Assembly (NCBI RefSeq): GCF_011758745.1
Contig: NZ_JAANOV010000001.1
Location: 2,914,001-2,978,000, forward strand
Direction: 5' to 3'
DNA length: 64,000 nt
Origin: Amycolatopsis granulosa
GTDB taxonomy: Bacteria; Actinomycetota; Actinomycetes; Mycobacteriales; Pseudonocardiaceae
The translations under genes and the position numbers were made by a program. The notes beneath the pieces are model-generated. The model did no database searches and was not told where the DNA came from. It saw only the letters and a list, made by a program, of their open reading frames with translations. This document shows, one piece after another, positions 48,939-57,668 of the stretch (position 1 is the first letter of the stretch; each line of letters opens with the position of its first letter).

Positions 48939-50726
48939 ATGTCGGAGACGGTCGGCGACTACCTGCTGCGGCGCCTGCGGGAATGGGATGTGGAGCAGGT
49001 TTTCGCCTACCCGGGCGACGGGATCAACGGGATCGTCGCCGCGTTCGGCAAGGCGGACGACCGGCCCCGGTTCGTGCAGGCCCGTCATGAGGAGATGGCC
49101 GCGTTCGAGGCGGTGGGGTACGCCAAGTTCAGCGGGCACGTCGGGGTGTGCATGGCGACCTCGGGGCCGGGCGCCATCCATCTGCTCAACGGGCTCTACG
49201 ACGCCAAGCTCGACCACGTCCCGGTGGTGGCGATCGTGGGACAGACCGCGCGCAGCGCCATGGGCGGCAGCTACCAGCAGGAAGTCGACCTGCAGCCGTT
49301 GTTCAAGGACGTCGCGAGCGAATACCTGGTCGAGGTCAACGTCGCCGAGCAGCTCCCCAACGCGCTGGACCGGGCTATCCGCACGGCACTGGCGAAACGG
49401 GCACCGACCGCGCTGATCATCCCAGCCGATCTGCAGGAGCAGCCGTACACGCCGCCGAAGCACGCGTTCAAGCAGGTGCCCTCCAGCCCGCCCGGGTTCC
49501 CGCACCCGGTGGTGATCCCGCCGGAGGACGAGCTCGCCCGTGCCGCCGAGGTGCTGGGCGCCGGGGAGAAGGTGGCGATCCTGGTCGGCCAGGGGGCGCG
49601 CAACGCCGCCGCCGAGGTCCGGGAGATCGCGGAGCTGACCGGCGCCGGTGTGGCGAAGGCGTTGCTGGGCAAGGACGTCCTGCCCGACGACCTGCCCTAC
49701 GTCACCGGCTCGATCGGGCTGCTCGGCACCCGGCCGAGCTACGAGATGATGCGCGACTGCGACACGCTGCTGATCGTGGGCTCGAACTTCCCGTACAGCC
49801 AGTTCCTGCCCGAGTTCGGCCAGGCCCGCGCCGTCCAGATCGACATCGACGGCAGCATGATCGGCATGCGTTACCCGACCGAGGTGAACCTGGTCGGCGA
49901 GGCGAAGGGGACGCTGCGGGCGTTGCTGCCGATGGTGCACCGCAAGGACGACCGCGCGTGGCGGGAGAAGATCGAGAAGAACGTCGCGTCCTGGTGGGAG
50001 ACCGTCGAGCAGCAGGCGATGGTCGACGCCGACCCGGTGAACCCGATGCGGGTGGTGCACGAGCTGTCGAAGCGCATTCCCGTGGACGCGATCGTCACGG
50101 CCGACTCGGGGTCGTCGACCAACTGGTACGCGCGGAACCTCCGCATCCGCGGGCGGATGCGGGGCTCGTTGTCCGGCACCCTGGCCACCATGGGACCGGG
50201 TGTGCCGTACGCGATCGGGGCGAAGTTCGCCTGCCCCGACCGGCCGGTGATCGCGCTGGTCGGCGACGGCGCGATGCAGATGAACGGCCTGGCCGAGCTG
50301 CTCACGATCCGCCGCTACCGGCAGCTGTGGTCCGATCCGCGGCTGGTGGTGTGCGTGTTCCACAACAACGACCTCAACCAGGTCACCTGGGAGCTGCGGT
50401 CGATGGGCGGCGCGCCGAAGTTCGAGCAGTCGCAGTCGCTGCCCGAGTTCTCCTACGCCGGGTTCGCCCGGTCGCTGGGGTTCGAGGCGGTCGCCGTGGA
50501 CGACCCGGACCAGCTCGGCCCGGCGTGGGAGCGGGCGCTGTCGGCGGACCGGCCCGCGCTGCTGGACGTGCGTTGTGATCCGGAGGTGCCGCCGATCCCG
50601 CCGCACGCCACGTTCGAGCAGATCAAGTCGACCACCGAGGCGATGCTCAAGGGCGACCGCGACGCGTGGCACATCCTGGTCGAGGGGCTGAAAACCAAGG
50701 CGCAGGAGCTGCTGCCCAACCGCTGA
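48939..50726 (+). CDS. Thiamine-diphosphate-dependent enzyme (pyruvate oxidase-like)
   Basis: A 595-residue three-domain enzyme: N-terminal pyrimidine domain with the activating Glu (VQARHEEMAAFEAVGYAKFS), FAD/NAD-like middle domain and C-terminal PP domain with ALVGDGAMQMNGLAELLTI (GDG-N motif). It is close to PoxB-type pyruvate dehydrogenase (quinone) and acetolactate synthase relatives; the substrate is inferred to be pyruvate. ATG 48939 follows GAGGAG. Coupled to ppx by spacing. A 90-base gap follows. Confidence 0.85.
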   Translation: MSETVGDYLLRRLREWDVEQVFAYPGDGINGIVAAFGKADDRPRFVQARHEEMAAFEAVGYAKFSGHVGVCMATSGPGAIHLLNGLYDAKLDHVPVVAIVGQTARSAMGGSYQQEVDLQPLFKDVASEYLVEVNVAEQLPNALDRAIRTALAKRAPTALIIPADLQEQPYTPPKHAFKQVPSSPPGFPHPVVIPPEDELARAAEVLGAGEKVAILVGQGARNAAAEVREIAELTGAGVAKALLGKDVLPDDLPYVTGSIGLLGTRPSYEMMRDCDTLLIVGSNFPYSQFLPEFGQARAVQIDIDGSMIGMRYPTEVNLVGEAKGTLRALLPMVHRKDDRAWREKIEKNVASWWETVEQQAMVDADPVNPMRVVHELSKRIPVDAIVTADSGSSTNWYARNLRIRGRMRGSLSGTLATMGPGVPYAIGAKFACPDRPVIALVGDGAMQMNGLAELLTIRRYRQLWSDPRLVVCVFHNNDLNQVTWELRSMGGAPKFEQSQSLPEFSYAGFARSLGFEAVAVDDPDQLGPAWERALSADRPALLDVRCDPEVPPIPPHATFEQIKSTTEAMLKGDRDAWHILVEGLKTKAQELLPNR

Positions 50727-50817
50727 GACGTGGTCCGGACATGGCTTTGCGTGGCGGCGCGGGTAGCGGTGCCGGCTGACGGCCCACCGCAAGCGGCTCC
50801 GCCGCAAACAACAGAAT

Positions 50818-51960
50818 CTAGACGCCGTCCTTGAGCCAGCTTCGGACCTCGTCGGTGTGCTCGCCCAGCCGGGGCGGCGCCTGGCGGTAGGCCGGCGGTG
50901 TCTTCGCCAGCCCGATCGGGTTGCGCACGACATCCAGCCCGCCGAGCGGGACGCGTGGCGCGAGCCCGAGCCGGTCGGCGAGCTGGAAGGCCTCGGCGAG
51001 GTCGTTCACCGGGCCGCACGGCACACCCAGGGGCGTGAGCAGCTCGAACCACTCGTCGGCGGGCCGGGCCCGCAGCCGGGCGCCCAGCAGGTCGGCGAGC
51101 TCGCCGACGTGCGCGACCCGCTGCGAGTTGGTGGTGAACCGCTCGTCGGCCGCCAGGTCCGGCACGCCGAGGGCCGCGGTGAAGGCCGCGAACTGCCGGT
51201 CGTTGCCGACCGCGACGACGATCGGCCGGTCGGCGGCCTGGAACACCTCGTACGGCGCGATGGACGGGTGCCGGTTGCCCATGATGCCGGGGACCACGCC
51301 CGCCATGACGTGGTTCGCGCTCTGGTTGACCATGCTGGACAGCAGCGCGCCGAGCAGGCTGATCTCCATCAGCTGGCCCTCGCCGGTCGCGTCGCGGTGA
51401 CGCAGCGCGGACAGGATGCCGACGGCCGCGTGCAGCCCGGTCAGCACGTCGACGAGCGCGACCCCGACCTTGGTCGGCTCGCCCGGGGCCGGCCCGGTCA
51501 CGCTCATCAGCCCGCCCACGGCCTGCAGCAGCAGGTCGTAGCCGGGCAGGTCCGCCCCGGCGCCGCTGCCGAACCCGGAGATCGAGCAGTACACCAGGCC
51601 GGGGTTGGCCGGGGCGAGGTCGTCGTAGCCGAGGCCGTAGCGCGCCATGGTGCCCGGGCGGAAGTTCTCGACCAGCACGTCGGCGCGCGCGGCGAGCTCC
51701 TTGGCCGTGGCCAGGTCCGCCGGATCGGTGAGGTCGAGCGCGATCGAGCGCTTGTTGCGGTTGACCGACCGGAAGTAGACGGCCTCGCCGTCGGCGTGCG
51801 GTGGCCCCCACGCGCGGGTGTCGTCCCCGCTGCCCGGCCGCTCGACCTTGATCACCTCGGCGCCGAGGTCGGCGAGCAGCATGGTCGCGTAGGGCGCGGC
51901 GAGCACCCGGCTGAAGTCGGCGATGACGACGCCGGACAGCGCCCCGGTTCGATCGGTCAC
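50818..51960 (-). CDS. Family III CoA-transferase homologue lacking the catalytic Asp
   Basis: A 380-residue CaiB/BaiF fold protein: VIADFSRVLAAPYATMLLAD, VIKVERPGSGDDTRAWGPPH, FRSVNRNKRSIALDLTD. The catalytic Asp normally sits in a SLxDAL motif; here residue 204 is Gly (EISLLGALLSSM, codon GGC), so an aspartyl-CoA intermediate cannot form in the usual way. It may be an inactive relative, or use another residue, or carry an error. It ends with the FAD gene upstream by 10 bases on the same strand. Confidence 0.82.
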   Translation of the reverse strand: MTDRTGALSGVVIADFSRVLAAPYATMLLADLGAEVIKVERPGSGDDTRAWGPPHADGEAVYFRSVNRNKRSIALDLTDPADLATAKELAARADVLVENFRPGTMARYGLGYDDLAPANPGLVYCSISGFGSGAGADLPGYDLLLQAVGGLMSVTGPAPGEPTKVGVALVDVLTGLHAAVGILSALRHRDATGEGQLMEISLLGALLSSMVNQSANHVMAGVVPGIMGNRHPSIAPYEVFQAADRPIVVAVGNDRQFAAFTAALGVPDLAADERFTTNSQRVAHVGELADLLGARLRARPADEWFELLTPLGVPCGPVNDLAEAFQLADRLGLAPRVPLGGLDVVRNPIGLAKTPPAYRQAPPRLGEHTDEVRSWLKDGV

Positions 51961-51970
51961 ACCGTCCCTT

Positions 51971-53002
51971 CTACCTCATCGGGGCCAGCTTCCGGACCAC
52001 GTACCGCGCGTCGCGGCCGACGCCGCGCAGGCTCGCGGACACCAGCGTGCTCTGCCACTCCAGCCCGACGTACCCGAGGCCGGGCACCGACGTGGACACG
52101 CCGCGCCGGTGCTTCGGCACGCCGCGCCCGTCCAGCGCGCCGAGGCCGTCGAGGTAGGGCATGTCCGGCCGGTACCCGGTGGCGAGCAGGAGCGTGTCGA
52201 CGGGTTCGCGGTGGCCATCGGACCACACGACGTGGTTGCCGTCGAGGCGGGTGAACATCGGGCGGCGGTCCGGCTGCCCGGCGCGGATCAGCCCGCGGTA
52301 GTGGCCGGTGTCGATCACCGGCACGGTCGGCGGCTCGCCCTTGATGCGCCGCGGCAGGTACGCGACACCGGTGACCGAGAACCAGAACTGCAGGTCCTTG
52401 CCCAGCGGCCGTTGCGGCGCGTACCGCACCGGCCTGCGGGTCGCGAGCGTCACCAACGCGACCTCGGCCAGCTCCGCGGCGATCTGCACGCCGGAGTTGC
52501 CCGCGCCGACCACGACGATCCGCTGCCCGGCGAACGCGCTCGGCTCGCGGTAGTCCGCCGCGTGGATCACCTTGCCCGCGAAGGACTCCAGCCCGGGCAA
52601 CGCCGGCGTGTGCGGCTTGCCGAACCACCCGCTGGCTGCCACTACGACCGGCACCTCGAACTCCTCCCCGGCGCGCACGACGAAATTCCCGTTGTGGCGC
52701 ACGGATTCCACCCGGTGCCCGGTGCGGATGTCCACGTCCAGCCCGGCGGCGTAGTCCCGCAGGTAGGCGACCACCTCGTCGCGCACCGGGTAGTGCCGCG
52801 GATCGCCGGGAAAACGCTTGCCCGGCAGGGAACTGTAGCCCGCGGGCGAGAACAACGTGAGGCTGTCGTAGTAGCGCGGCCAGGATCCGACCGGCTCCGC
52901 TCCCGCCTCCAGCACCACCGGCTTCAGCCCGGCCTCCCGCAGCGCGTGGGCCGCGGCGAGACCGGACTGGCCGCCTCCGATCACGATCGCGTCGGGCATC
53001 AC
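51971..53002 (-). CDS. Flavin-containing monooxygenase (CzcO-like)
   Basis: A 343-residue FAD/NADPH enzyme with two GxGxxG motifs: VIGGGQSGLAAAHALREAGL at residue 5-24, and VVGAGNSGVQIAAELAEVAL near 170, plus the LLLATGYRPDMPYL motif near 285. It may oxidise a soft nucleophile or act as a redox regulator. ATG 53002 begins the first motif. It is followed by the CoA-transferase-like gene in one operon; the joint job is unknown. Confidence 0.87.
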   Translation of the reverse strand: MMPDAIVIGGGQSGLAAAHALREAGLKPVVLEAGAEPVGSWPRYYDSLTLFSPAGYSSLPGKRFPGDPRHYPVRDEVVAYLRDYAAGLDVDIRTGHRVESVRHNGNFVVRAGEEFEVPVVVAASGWFGKPHTPALPGLESFAGKVIHAADYREPSAFAGQRIVVVGAGNSGVQIAAELAEVALVTLATRRPVRYAPQRPLGKDLQFWFSVTGVAYLPRRIKGEPPTVPVIDTGHYRGLIRAGQPDRRPMFTRLDGNHVVWSDGHREPVDTLLLATGYRPDMPYLDGLGALDGRGVPKHRRGVSTSVPGLGYVGLEWQSTLVSASLRGVGRDARYVVRKLAPMR

Positions 53003-53065
53003 GCCTCCCCAGGTCCGAAACCGCTACGGTAGTCGGCTCCTGGGGAGGCGCGAATGGTTACTTCC

Positions 53066-55261
53066 CTACGAGAACGCGCGCAGCCGCAGCGAATTGGTCA
53101 CCACGAAGACCGAGCTCAGCGCCATCGCCGCCCCGGCGATCATCGGGTTGAGCAGGCCGAGCGCGGCCAGCGGCAGCGCCGCCACATTGTAGGCGAACGC
53201 CCAGAACAGGTTGCCCTTGATCGTGCCGAGGGTGCGCCGCGCGAGCCGGATCGCGTCCGCGGCGACGCGCAGGTCGGCCCGCACGAGTGTCAGATCGCTC
53301 GCCTCGATCGCCACGTCGGTGCCGGTGCCCATCGCCAGACCGAGGTCGGCCTGCGCGAGCGCGGCCGCGTCGTTGACCCCGTCCCCGACCATCGCGACCC
53401 GGCGGCCCTGGTCCTGCAGGCGTTTCACCACCTCGACCTTGTCGGCCGGCAGCACCCCGGCGATCACCTCGGTGACGCCGACCGCGCGAGCCACCGCCCG
53501 CGCGACCGTCTCGTGGTCGCCGGTCAGCAGCACTGGACGCAACCCGAGAGCCCGGAGCTGCCGCACCGCTTCCGCCGAGGACGGCTTGACCGTGTCGGCC
53601 ACCGCCAGGGCCGCGCGCACCTGGCCGTCCCAGCCGACCGCGACCACGGTCCGCCCGAGTTCCTCCGCCCGGGCCTTCGCCCGCGCGAGCGCGTCCGGAA
53701 GGTGCAGACCCCGCTCGGCGAGCAAGGCGCCGCGCCCGGCGACGACGGCACGGCCGTCGACCACGCCTTCCACGCCGAGACCTTCCAGGTTCCGGAACTC
53801 CGTCACCGGCACGTGGTCGTCCACGGCGGCCGCGACGGCTCGGGCGATCGGGTGCTCGGACGCGTGCTCCAGCGAACCGGCCAGCCGCAGCACCTCGCCG
53901 CGGTCTTCGCCGTCGGCGAGGCACACGTCCACCAGCGCCATCCGCCCGCTGGTGACGGTGCCGGTCTTGTCCAGCAGGATCGTGTCGATCCGCCGCGTCG
54001 ACTCCAGCACCTCGGGGCCCTTGATCAGGATGCCGAGCTGCGCGCCCCGGCCGGTGCCCACCAGCAGCGCGGTCGGCGTGGCGAGCCCGAGCGCGCAGGG
54101 ACAGGCGATGATCAGCACCGCGACCGCCGCGGTGAACGCCGCCGCGGGCGGCCCGCCGAGGGAGAGCCAGGTGATCAGGGTGCCCAGGGCGAGCACCAGC
54201 ACGATCGGCACGAAGACGCCGGCGACCCGGTCGGCCAGCCGCTGGACCTGGGCTTTCCCGGTCTGCGCCTGCTCGACGAGCTTGGCCATCTGCGCGAGCT
54301 GCGTGTCCGAGCCGACGCGGGTGGCGCGGACGACGAGCCTGCCGCCCGCGTTGACGGTCGCGCCGACGACGGCATCCCCCTGCCCGACCTCGACCGGCAC
54401 GGACTCGCCGGTCAGCATGCTCACGTCGACCGCGGACGAGCCCTCCTCGACCTCGCCGTCGGTGGCGATCTTCTCGCCCGGCCGCACGACGAACCGGTCC
54501 CCCACCACCAGTTGCCCTGCCGGGATCCGCACCTCGGCGCCGTCCCGCAGCACGGCGACGTCCTTCGCCCCCAGCTCGAGCAGCGCCCGCAACGCGGCAC
54601 CGGCGCGGCGCTTGGCGCGGGCCTCGAAGTAGCGCCCGGCCAGGATGAACGTGGTCACCGCCGTGGCGACCTCGAGGTAGATGCGGCTGTCACCGCCGCG
54701 GGCCAGGGTGAACTCGAACGGGTGGCGCATCCCGATCTCCCCTGCGCCGGTGAACACGAGCGCGTACAGCGACCACAGGTAGGCCGCCAGGGTGCCGACG
54801 GAGATCAGCGTGTCCATCGTCGCGGCACGGTGCCTGAGGTTCGTCCACGCCGCCGTGTGAAACGGCAGGCCGGCGCCGAACACCACCGGGGTGGCCAGCG
54901 CCAGTGAGATCCACTGCCAGTAGTCGACCTGCCAGGCCGGGACCATCGCCAGGACGACCACCGGCAGCGACAGGACCGCCGCGGCGATCACCCGGTCGCG
55001 CAGGCCGGTCACCTGTTCGCCGCCCCCGTCGCCGGGCTGCGGCAGCGTGGCCGAGTACCCGGCGGCGACAACCGTGTCGACCAGCTCCCGCGGGTCGAGT
55101 TCCGCGGGGAAGCTGACCTTGGCCTTCTCGGTGGCGTAGTTCACCGTGGCGGTGACGCGGTCGAGCTTGTTCAGCTTCCGCTCGATGCGGTTCGCGCACG
55201 CGGCGCAGGTCATGCCGCCGATGGCCAGTTCGACCTCGGTGAGCTCGGGGGCGGCGGTCAT
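53066..55261 (-). CDS. copA: Heavy-metal translocating P-type ATPase (copper)
   Basis: A 731-residue P1B-type ATPase. N-terminal metal-binding domain with [10 protein letters not shown]; then six to eight helices; phosphatase loop [11 protein letters not shown]; the metal-channel motif [10 protein letters not shown]; the phosphorylation motif [19 protein letters not shown] and [15 protein letters not shown] marks Cu(I)/Ag(I) export. It stands 4 bases behind copZ, and ATG 55261 starts the metal-binding domain. A CsoR-type box precedes copZ. Confidence 0.93.
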   Translation of the reverse strand: MTAAPELTEVELAIGGMTCAACANRIERKLNKLDRVTATVNYATEKAKVSFPAELDPRELVDTVVAAGYSATLPQPGDGGGEQVTGLRDRVIAAAVLSLPVVVLAMVPAWQVDYWQWISLALATPVVFGAGLPFHTAAWTNLRHRAATMDTLISVGTLAAYLWSLYALVFTGAGEIGMRHPFEFTLARGGDSRIYLEVATAVTTFILAGRYFEARAKRRAGAALRALLELGAKDVAVLRDGAEVRIPAGQLVVGDRFVVRPGEKIATDGEVEEGSSAVDVSMLTGESVPVEVGQGDAVVGATVNAGGRLVVRATRVGSDTQLAQMAKLVEQAQTGKAQVQRLADRVAGVFVPIVLVLALGTLITWLSLGGPPAAAFTAAVAVLIIACPCALGLATPTALLVGTGRGAQLGILIKGPEVLESTRRIDTILLDKTGTVTSGRMALVDVCLADGEDRGEVLRLAGSLEHASEHPIARAVAAAVDDHVPVTEFRNLEGLGVEGVVDGRAVVAGRGALLAERGLHLPDALARAKARAEELGRTVVAVGWDGQVRAALAVADTVKPSSAEAVRQLRALGLRPVLLTGDHETVARAVARAVGVTEVIAGVLPADKVEVVKRLQDQGRRVAMVGDGVNDAAALAQADLGLAMGTGTDVAIEASDLTLVRADLRVAADAIRLARRTLGTIKGNLFWAFAYNVAALPLAALGLLNPMIAGAAMALSSVFVVTNSLRLRAFS

Positions 55262-55265
55262 CGGG

Positions 55266-55475
55266 TCACCGCGGGGCGAGTGCGTACCCGGCCTCGTCGA
55301 CGGCGGCGCGGATCGCGTCATCGCTCAGCTCTCCGGCGCTCACGACGGTGACCGCGCCGGTCGGCAGGTCGACCTTGACGTCCTGGACGCCCTCGATCCT
55401 GCCGACCTCCTCGGTGACGGACGCGACGCAGTGCTGGCAGGTCATCCCGGTGACGGTGTAGACGGTCTCAGTCAT
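55266..55475 (-). CDS. copZ: Copper chaperone CopZ (HMA domain)
   Basis: A 69-residue single heavy-metal-associated domain: [20 protein letters not shown] carries the MxCxxC copper site. It passes Cu(I) to CopA, encoded right behind it. ATG 55475 is close to a probable promoter ending in TATA (55485-55488). The CsoR-like box lies 10 to 34 bases upstream. Confidence 0.92.
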   Translation of the reverse strand: MTETVYTVTGMTCQHCVASVTEEVGRIEGVQDVKVDLPTGAVTVVSAGELSDDAIRAAVDEAGYALAPR

Positions 55476-55485
55476 GCCGGAACTA

Positions 55486-55509
55486 TACCCCCTACCCGTA
55501 CAGGGGCTA
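55486..55509. promoter_or_regulatory. CsoR-type operator before copZA
   Basis: TACCCCC-N8-CAGGGGCTA, an approximate inverted repeat with C-tract and G-tract, the usual shape of CsoR sites. It lies between the NiCoT stop and copZ. Cu-loaded CsoR would release it. Confidence 0.5.
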
Positions 55510-56580
55510 CTCGGCGTCGGCGGTCCAGCGCTCCTCGATGCGCCCCAGCCGCCACACCAGCCAGGCGACCACCCAGGTGAACGCGAACAGACCCACGATC
55601 ACGAACCCGGCGTGGTCGAGGTTGATCTCGGCGATCGACGCCAGCGGGCCACTCGTGATGCCGGTCCGGTCCACGACCACCGAGATCAGCTCGATCACGC
55701 CGATCACCAGCGCCACCACGACGGACAGTGCGGTGACGGCGATGTTGTAGAAGATCTTGCGGGCCGGCCGGGCGAACGCCCAGCCGTAGGCGTAGTTCAT
55801 CAAGAACCCGTCGGCCGCGTCGAACAGGGTCATGCCCGCCGCGAACAGGATCGGCAGCACGAGGACGGCGTACCAGGGCAGGGCGAACGCGGCCGCGCCA
55901 CCGGCCAGGACCAGCAGGCCGACCTCGGTCGCGGTGTCGAAACCGAGGCCGAACAGGACGCCCACCGGGTAGATGTGCCACGGTTTCCGCACCGCCGCGG
56001 TGACCCGGCCGAGGACGCGGTTGAGCAGGCCCCGGCCGGCGAGCCGGGCCTCGAGCTCGGCCTCGTCGAACCGGCCGCCACGCAGGTCGCGGGCGAGACG
56101 GAGGATGCCGACCAGGACGACCAGGTTGATCACGCCGAGCAGGCACAGGAACGTGCCGGAGACCGACAGGCCGATCACGCCGGTGACGTCGTGCAGCGTG
56201 GAGGAGCCGTCCTCGACCTCGCCGGCCAGCGCGCGCACGCCGAGCGAGAGCAGCAGGCACAAGCCGAAGACGATCGTGGAATGCCCGAGGGAGAACCAGA
56301 AGCCGACGGTGAGCGGACGCCGTCCCTCCGCGATGAGCTTGCGGGTGGTGTTGTCGATCGCCGCGATGTGGTCGGCGTCGAACGCGTGACGCATGCCGAG
56401 GGTGAACGCGGTGACCCCCAGGCCCACCCCGAAGACGCCGGACGCGCCGATCGCGAAGTGCCGCGGCACGACCAGCAGGAGGAGCACCCCCCACCCGGCG
56501 ACGTTGAGCGCCAGGATGCAGCAGGCCATCGCGGCCACCGACAGGCGTTCCCGCCTGCCGAGGGGAACTCCACCCCGCAC
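55507..56580 (-). CDS. NiCoT family nickel/cobalt transporter
   Basis: A 357-residue permease with eight helices. The family signature is TLGMRHAFDADHIAAIDNTT (HX4DH) in helix 2, and LFGLGFDTATEVGLLVLAGG is the second motif. It moves Ni2+ or Co2+ inward at high affinity. GTG 56580 is chosen because GGGAGG is 5 bases upstream; a GTG 15 bases further up is the alternative. It stops just inside the copZ control region. The nearby CsoR may not regulate it, since that protein has a Cu-type site. Confidence 0.88.
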   Translation of the reverse strand: MRGGVPLGRRERLSVAAMACCILALNVAGWGVLLLLVVPRHFAIGASGVFGVGLGVTAFTLGMRHAFDADHIAAIDNTTRKLIAEGRRPLTVGFWFSLGHSTIVFGLCLLLSLGVRALAGEVEDGSSTLHDVTGVIGLSVSGTFLCLLGVINLVVLVGILRLARDLRGGRFDEAELEARLAGRGLLNRVLGRVTAAVRKPWHIYPVGVLFGLGFDTATEVGLLVLAGGAAAFALPWYAVLVLPILFAAGMTLFDAADGFLMNYAYGWAFARPARKIFYNIAVTALSVVVALVIGVIELISVVVDRTGITSGPLASIAEINLDHAGFVIVGLFAFTWVVAWLVWRLGRIEERWTADAE

Positions 56581-56591
56581 CGGAACCTCCC

Positions 56592-56615
56592 TCACCTGCT
56601 CAGGTACTCAGGTGA
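56592..56615. promoter_or_regulatory. Inverted repeat at the NiCoT start
   Basis: TCACCTG (56592-56598) and CAGGTGA (56609-56615) are perfect arms around a 10-base centre containing CAGGTACT. It lies 11-35 bases upstream of the chosen NiCoT start codon, a place for a repressor. Confidence 0.4.
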
Positions 56616-56695
56616 ACAGATGCCCCCGGTTGACGCAAGGGTGTACATACGGGGAGCGGGTATGATGGCCCGGAGTGCCGAGAGCGGAGGCGGAC

Positions 56696-56977
56696 ATGGC
56701 GAGCTACAGCGGTGACAAGGACGCCTACCTCAAGCGACTGCGCCGGGTGGAGGGCCAGATCCGTGGCCTGCAGCGGATGGTCGAAGAGGACAAGTACTGC
56801 ATCGACATCCTGACGCAGGTCTCCGCGGCGACGAAGGCGCTGCAGGCGTTCTCCCTCGAACTGCTGGAGGAGCACCTCTCGGGCTGCGTGGTGGACGCGG
56901 CGCGCGCGGGCGGCCGCGAGGCCGAGGTGAAGGTCCGCGAGGCCAGCGACGCCATCGCCCGGCTGGTCAAGTCCTGA
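56696..56977 (+). CDS. csoR: Copper-sensing repressor CsoR
   Basis: A 93-residue all-helical DUF156 repressor. The Cu(I)-binding triad is C35 (DKYCIDIL), H60 and C64 (EEHLSGCV), the C-H-C set of copper sensors rather than the His-rich set of Ni sensors. ATG 56696 has GGAGG at 56686-56690; a GTG at 56675 is less likely. It diverges from the NiCoT gene and likely controls copZA. Confidence 0.9.
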   Translation: MASYSGDKDAYLKRLRRVEGQIRGLQRMVEEDKYCIDILTQVSAATKALQAFSLELLEEHLSGCVVDAARAGGREAEVKVREASDAIARLVKS

Positions 56978-57040
56978 CGCGTCGCGTCCAGCCCGTCCAC
57001 TCCGCGCGGTTCCCCTGGGCAGCGGGAGCTGGACCCGGCG

Positions 57041-57583
57041 TCACCCGCCGAGCAGGGCAGTCGCGATGGCCTTGGCCCGCAGCGCCGGTTCCGCACTGCG
57101 CTCCCGCAGCGCCGTGACCAGCGCGCCGTCGATCAGCAGCATCAACTGGGCGGCGAGCGTCTCGCTCTCCCGGTAGCCCGCCTTGTCCAGCAGTCCGGCC
57201 AGGTATTCGGTCACCGCCGCCTTGTGCGCGCGGGCCAGCTCGTAGACGGCCGCGTCCGCGTCGCCGACCTCGGCCATCGCGTTGATGAACGCGCAGCCCC
57301 GGTAGTCGGCGCGCGCGAACCGCTCGGCCAGGAAGTCGAAGACCGCCAGCGGGTGGCCGCCGCGCGCCGCGACGCCCTCGGCCAGCAACCGGCGCCACGC
57401 CTGGTCCCGCTCGGTGAGCACCGTCTCGACCAGGTCGTCCTTGCTCGCGAAGTGCCGGTAGAACGAGGCGCGCCCGACGCCGGACGCCTCCAGCAGCCGC
57501 TCGACACCCACCGCGCGGATGCCATCGGCGTAGAACAGGTCCTCCGCGGTCTGCACGAGTCGTTCACGGGCACGAGTGGGCAT
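57041..57583 (-). CDS. TetR family regulator
   Basis: A 180-residue TetR protein: helix-turn-helix GVERLLEASGVGRASFYRHF at about 21-40 and a helical sensor domain (FARADYRGCAFINAMAEVGD) of the YcdC-like or AcrR branch. It faces the MFS gene across an 85-base gap with two near-identical operators. ATG 57583 lies at the usual family start. Confidence 0.9.
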   Translation of the reverse strand: MPTRARERLVQTAEDLFYADGIRAVGVERLLEASGVGRASFYRHFASKDDLVETVLTERDQAWRRLLAEGVAARGGHPLAVFDFLAERFARADYRGCAFINAMAEVGDADAAVYELARAHKAAVTEYLAGLLDKAGYRESETLAAQLMLLIDGALVTALRERSAEPALRAKAIATALLGG

Positions 57584-57611
57584 GTCCCCACCATATCCGA
57601 GCTTGACCGAA

Positions 57612-57633
57612 AACGGAACTAATCAGTACCGTT
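57612..57633. promoter_or_regulatory. TetR/MFS operator 1
   Basis: AACGGAAC-TAATCA-GTACCGTT is an inverted repeat with one mismatch at the fifth pair. It lies in the divergent gap, 28 bases before the TetR start. Confidence 0.65.
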
Positions 57634-57635
57634 AA

Positions 57636-57657
57636 TACGGAACCGATCAGTACCGTT
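57636..57657. promoter_or_regulatory. TetR/MFS operator 2
   Basis: TACGGAAC-CGATCA-GTACCGTT repeats operator 1 24 bases on (two-turn spacing) and ends 12 bases before the MFS start. Confidence 0.65.
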
Positions 57658-57668
57658 TTGAGGGGCTC

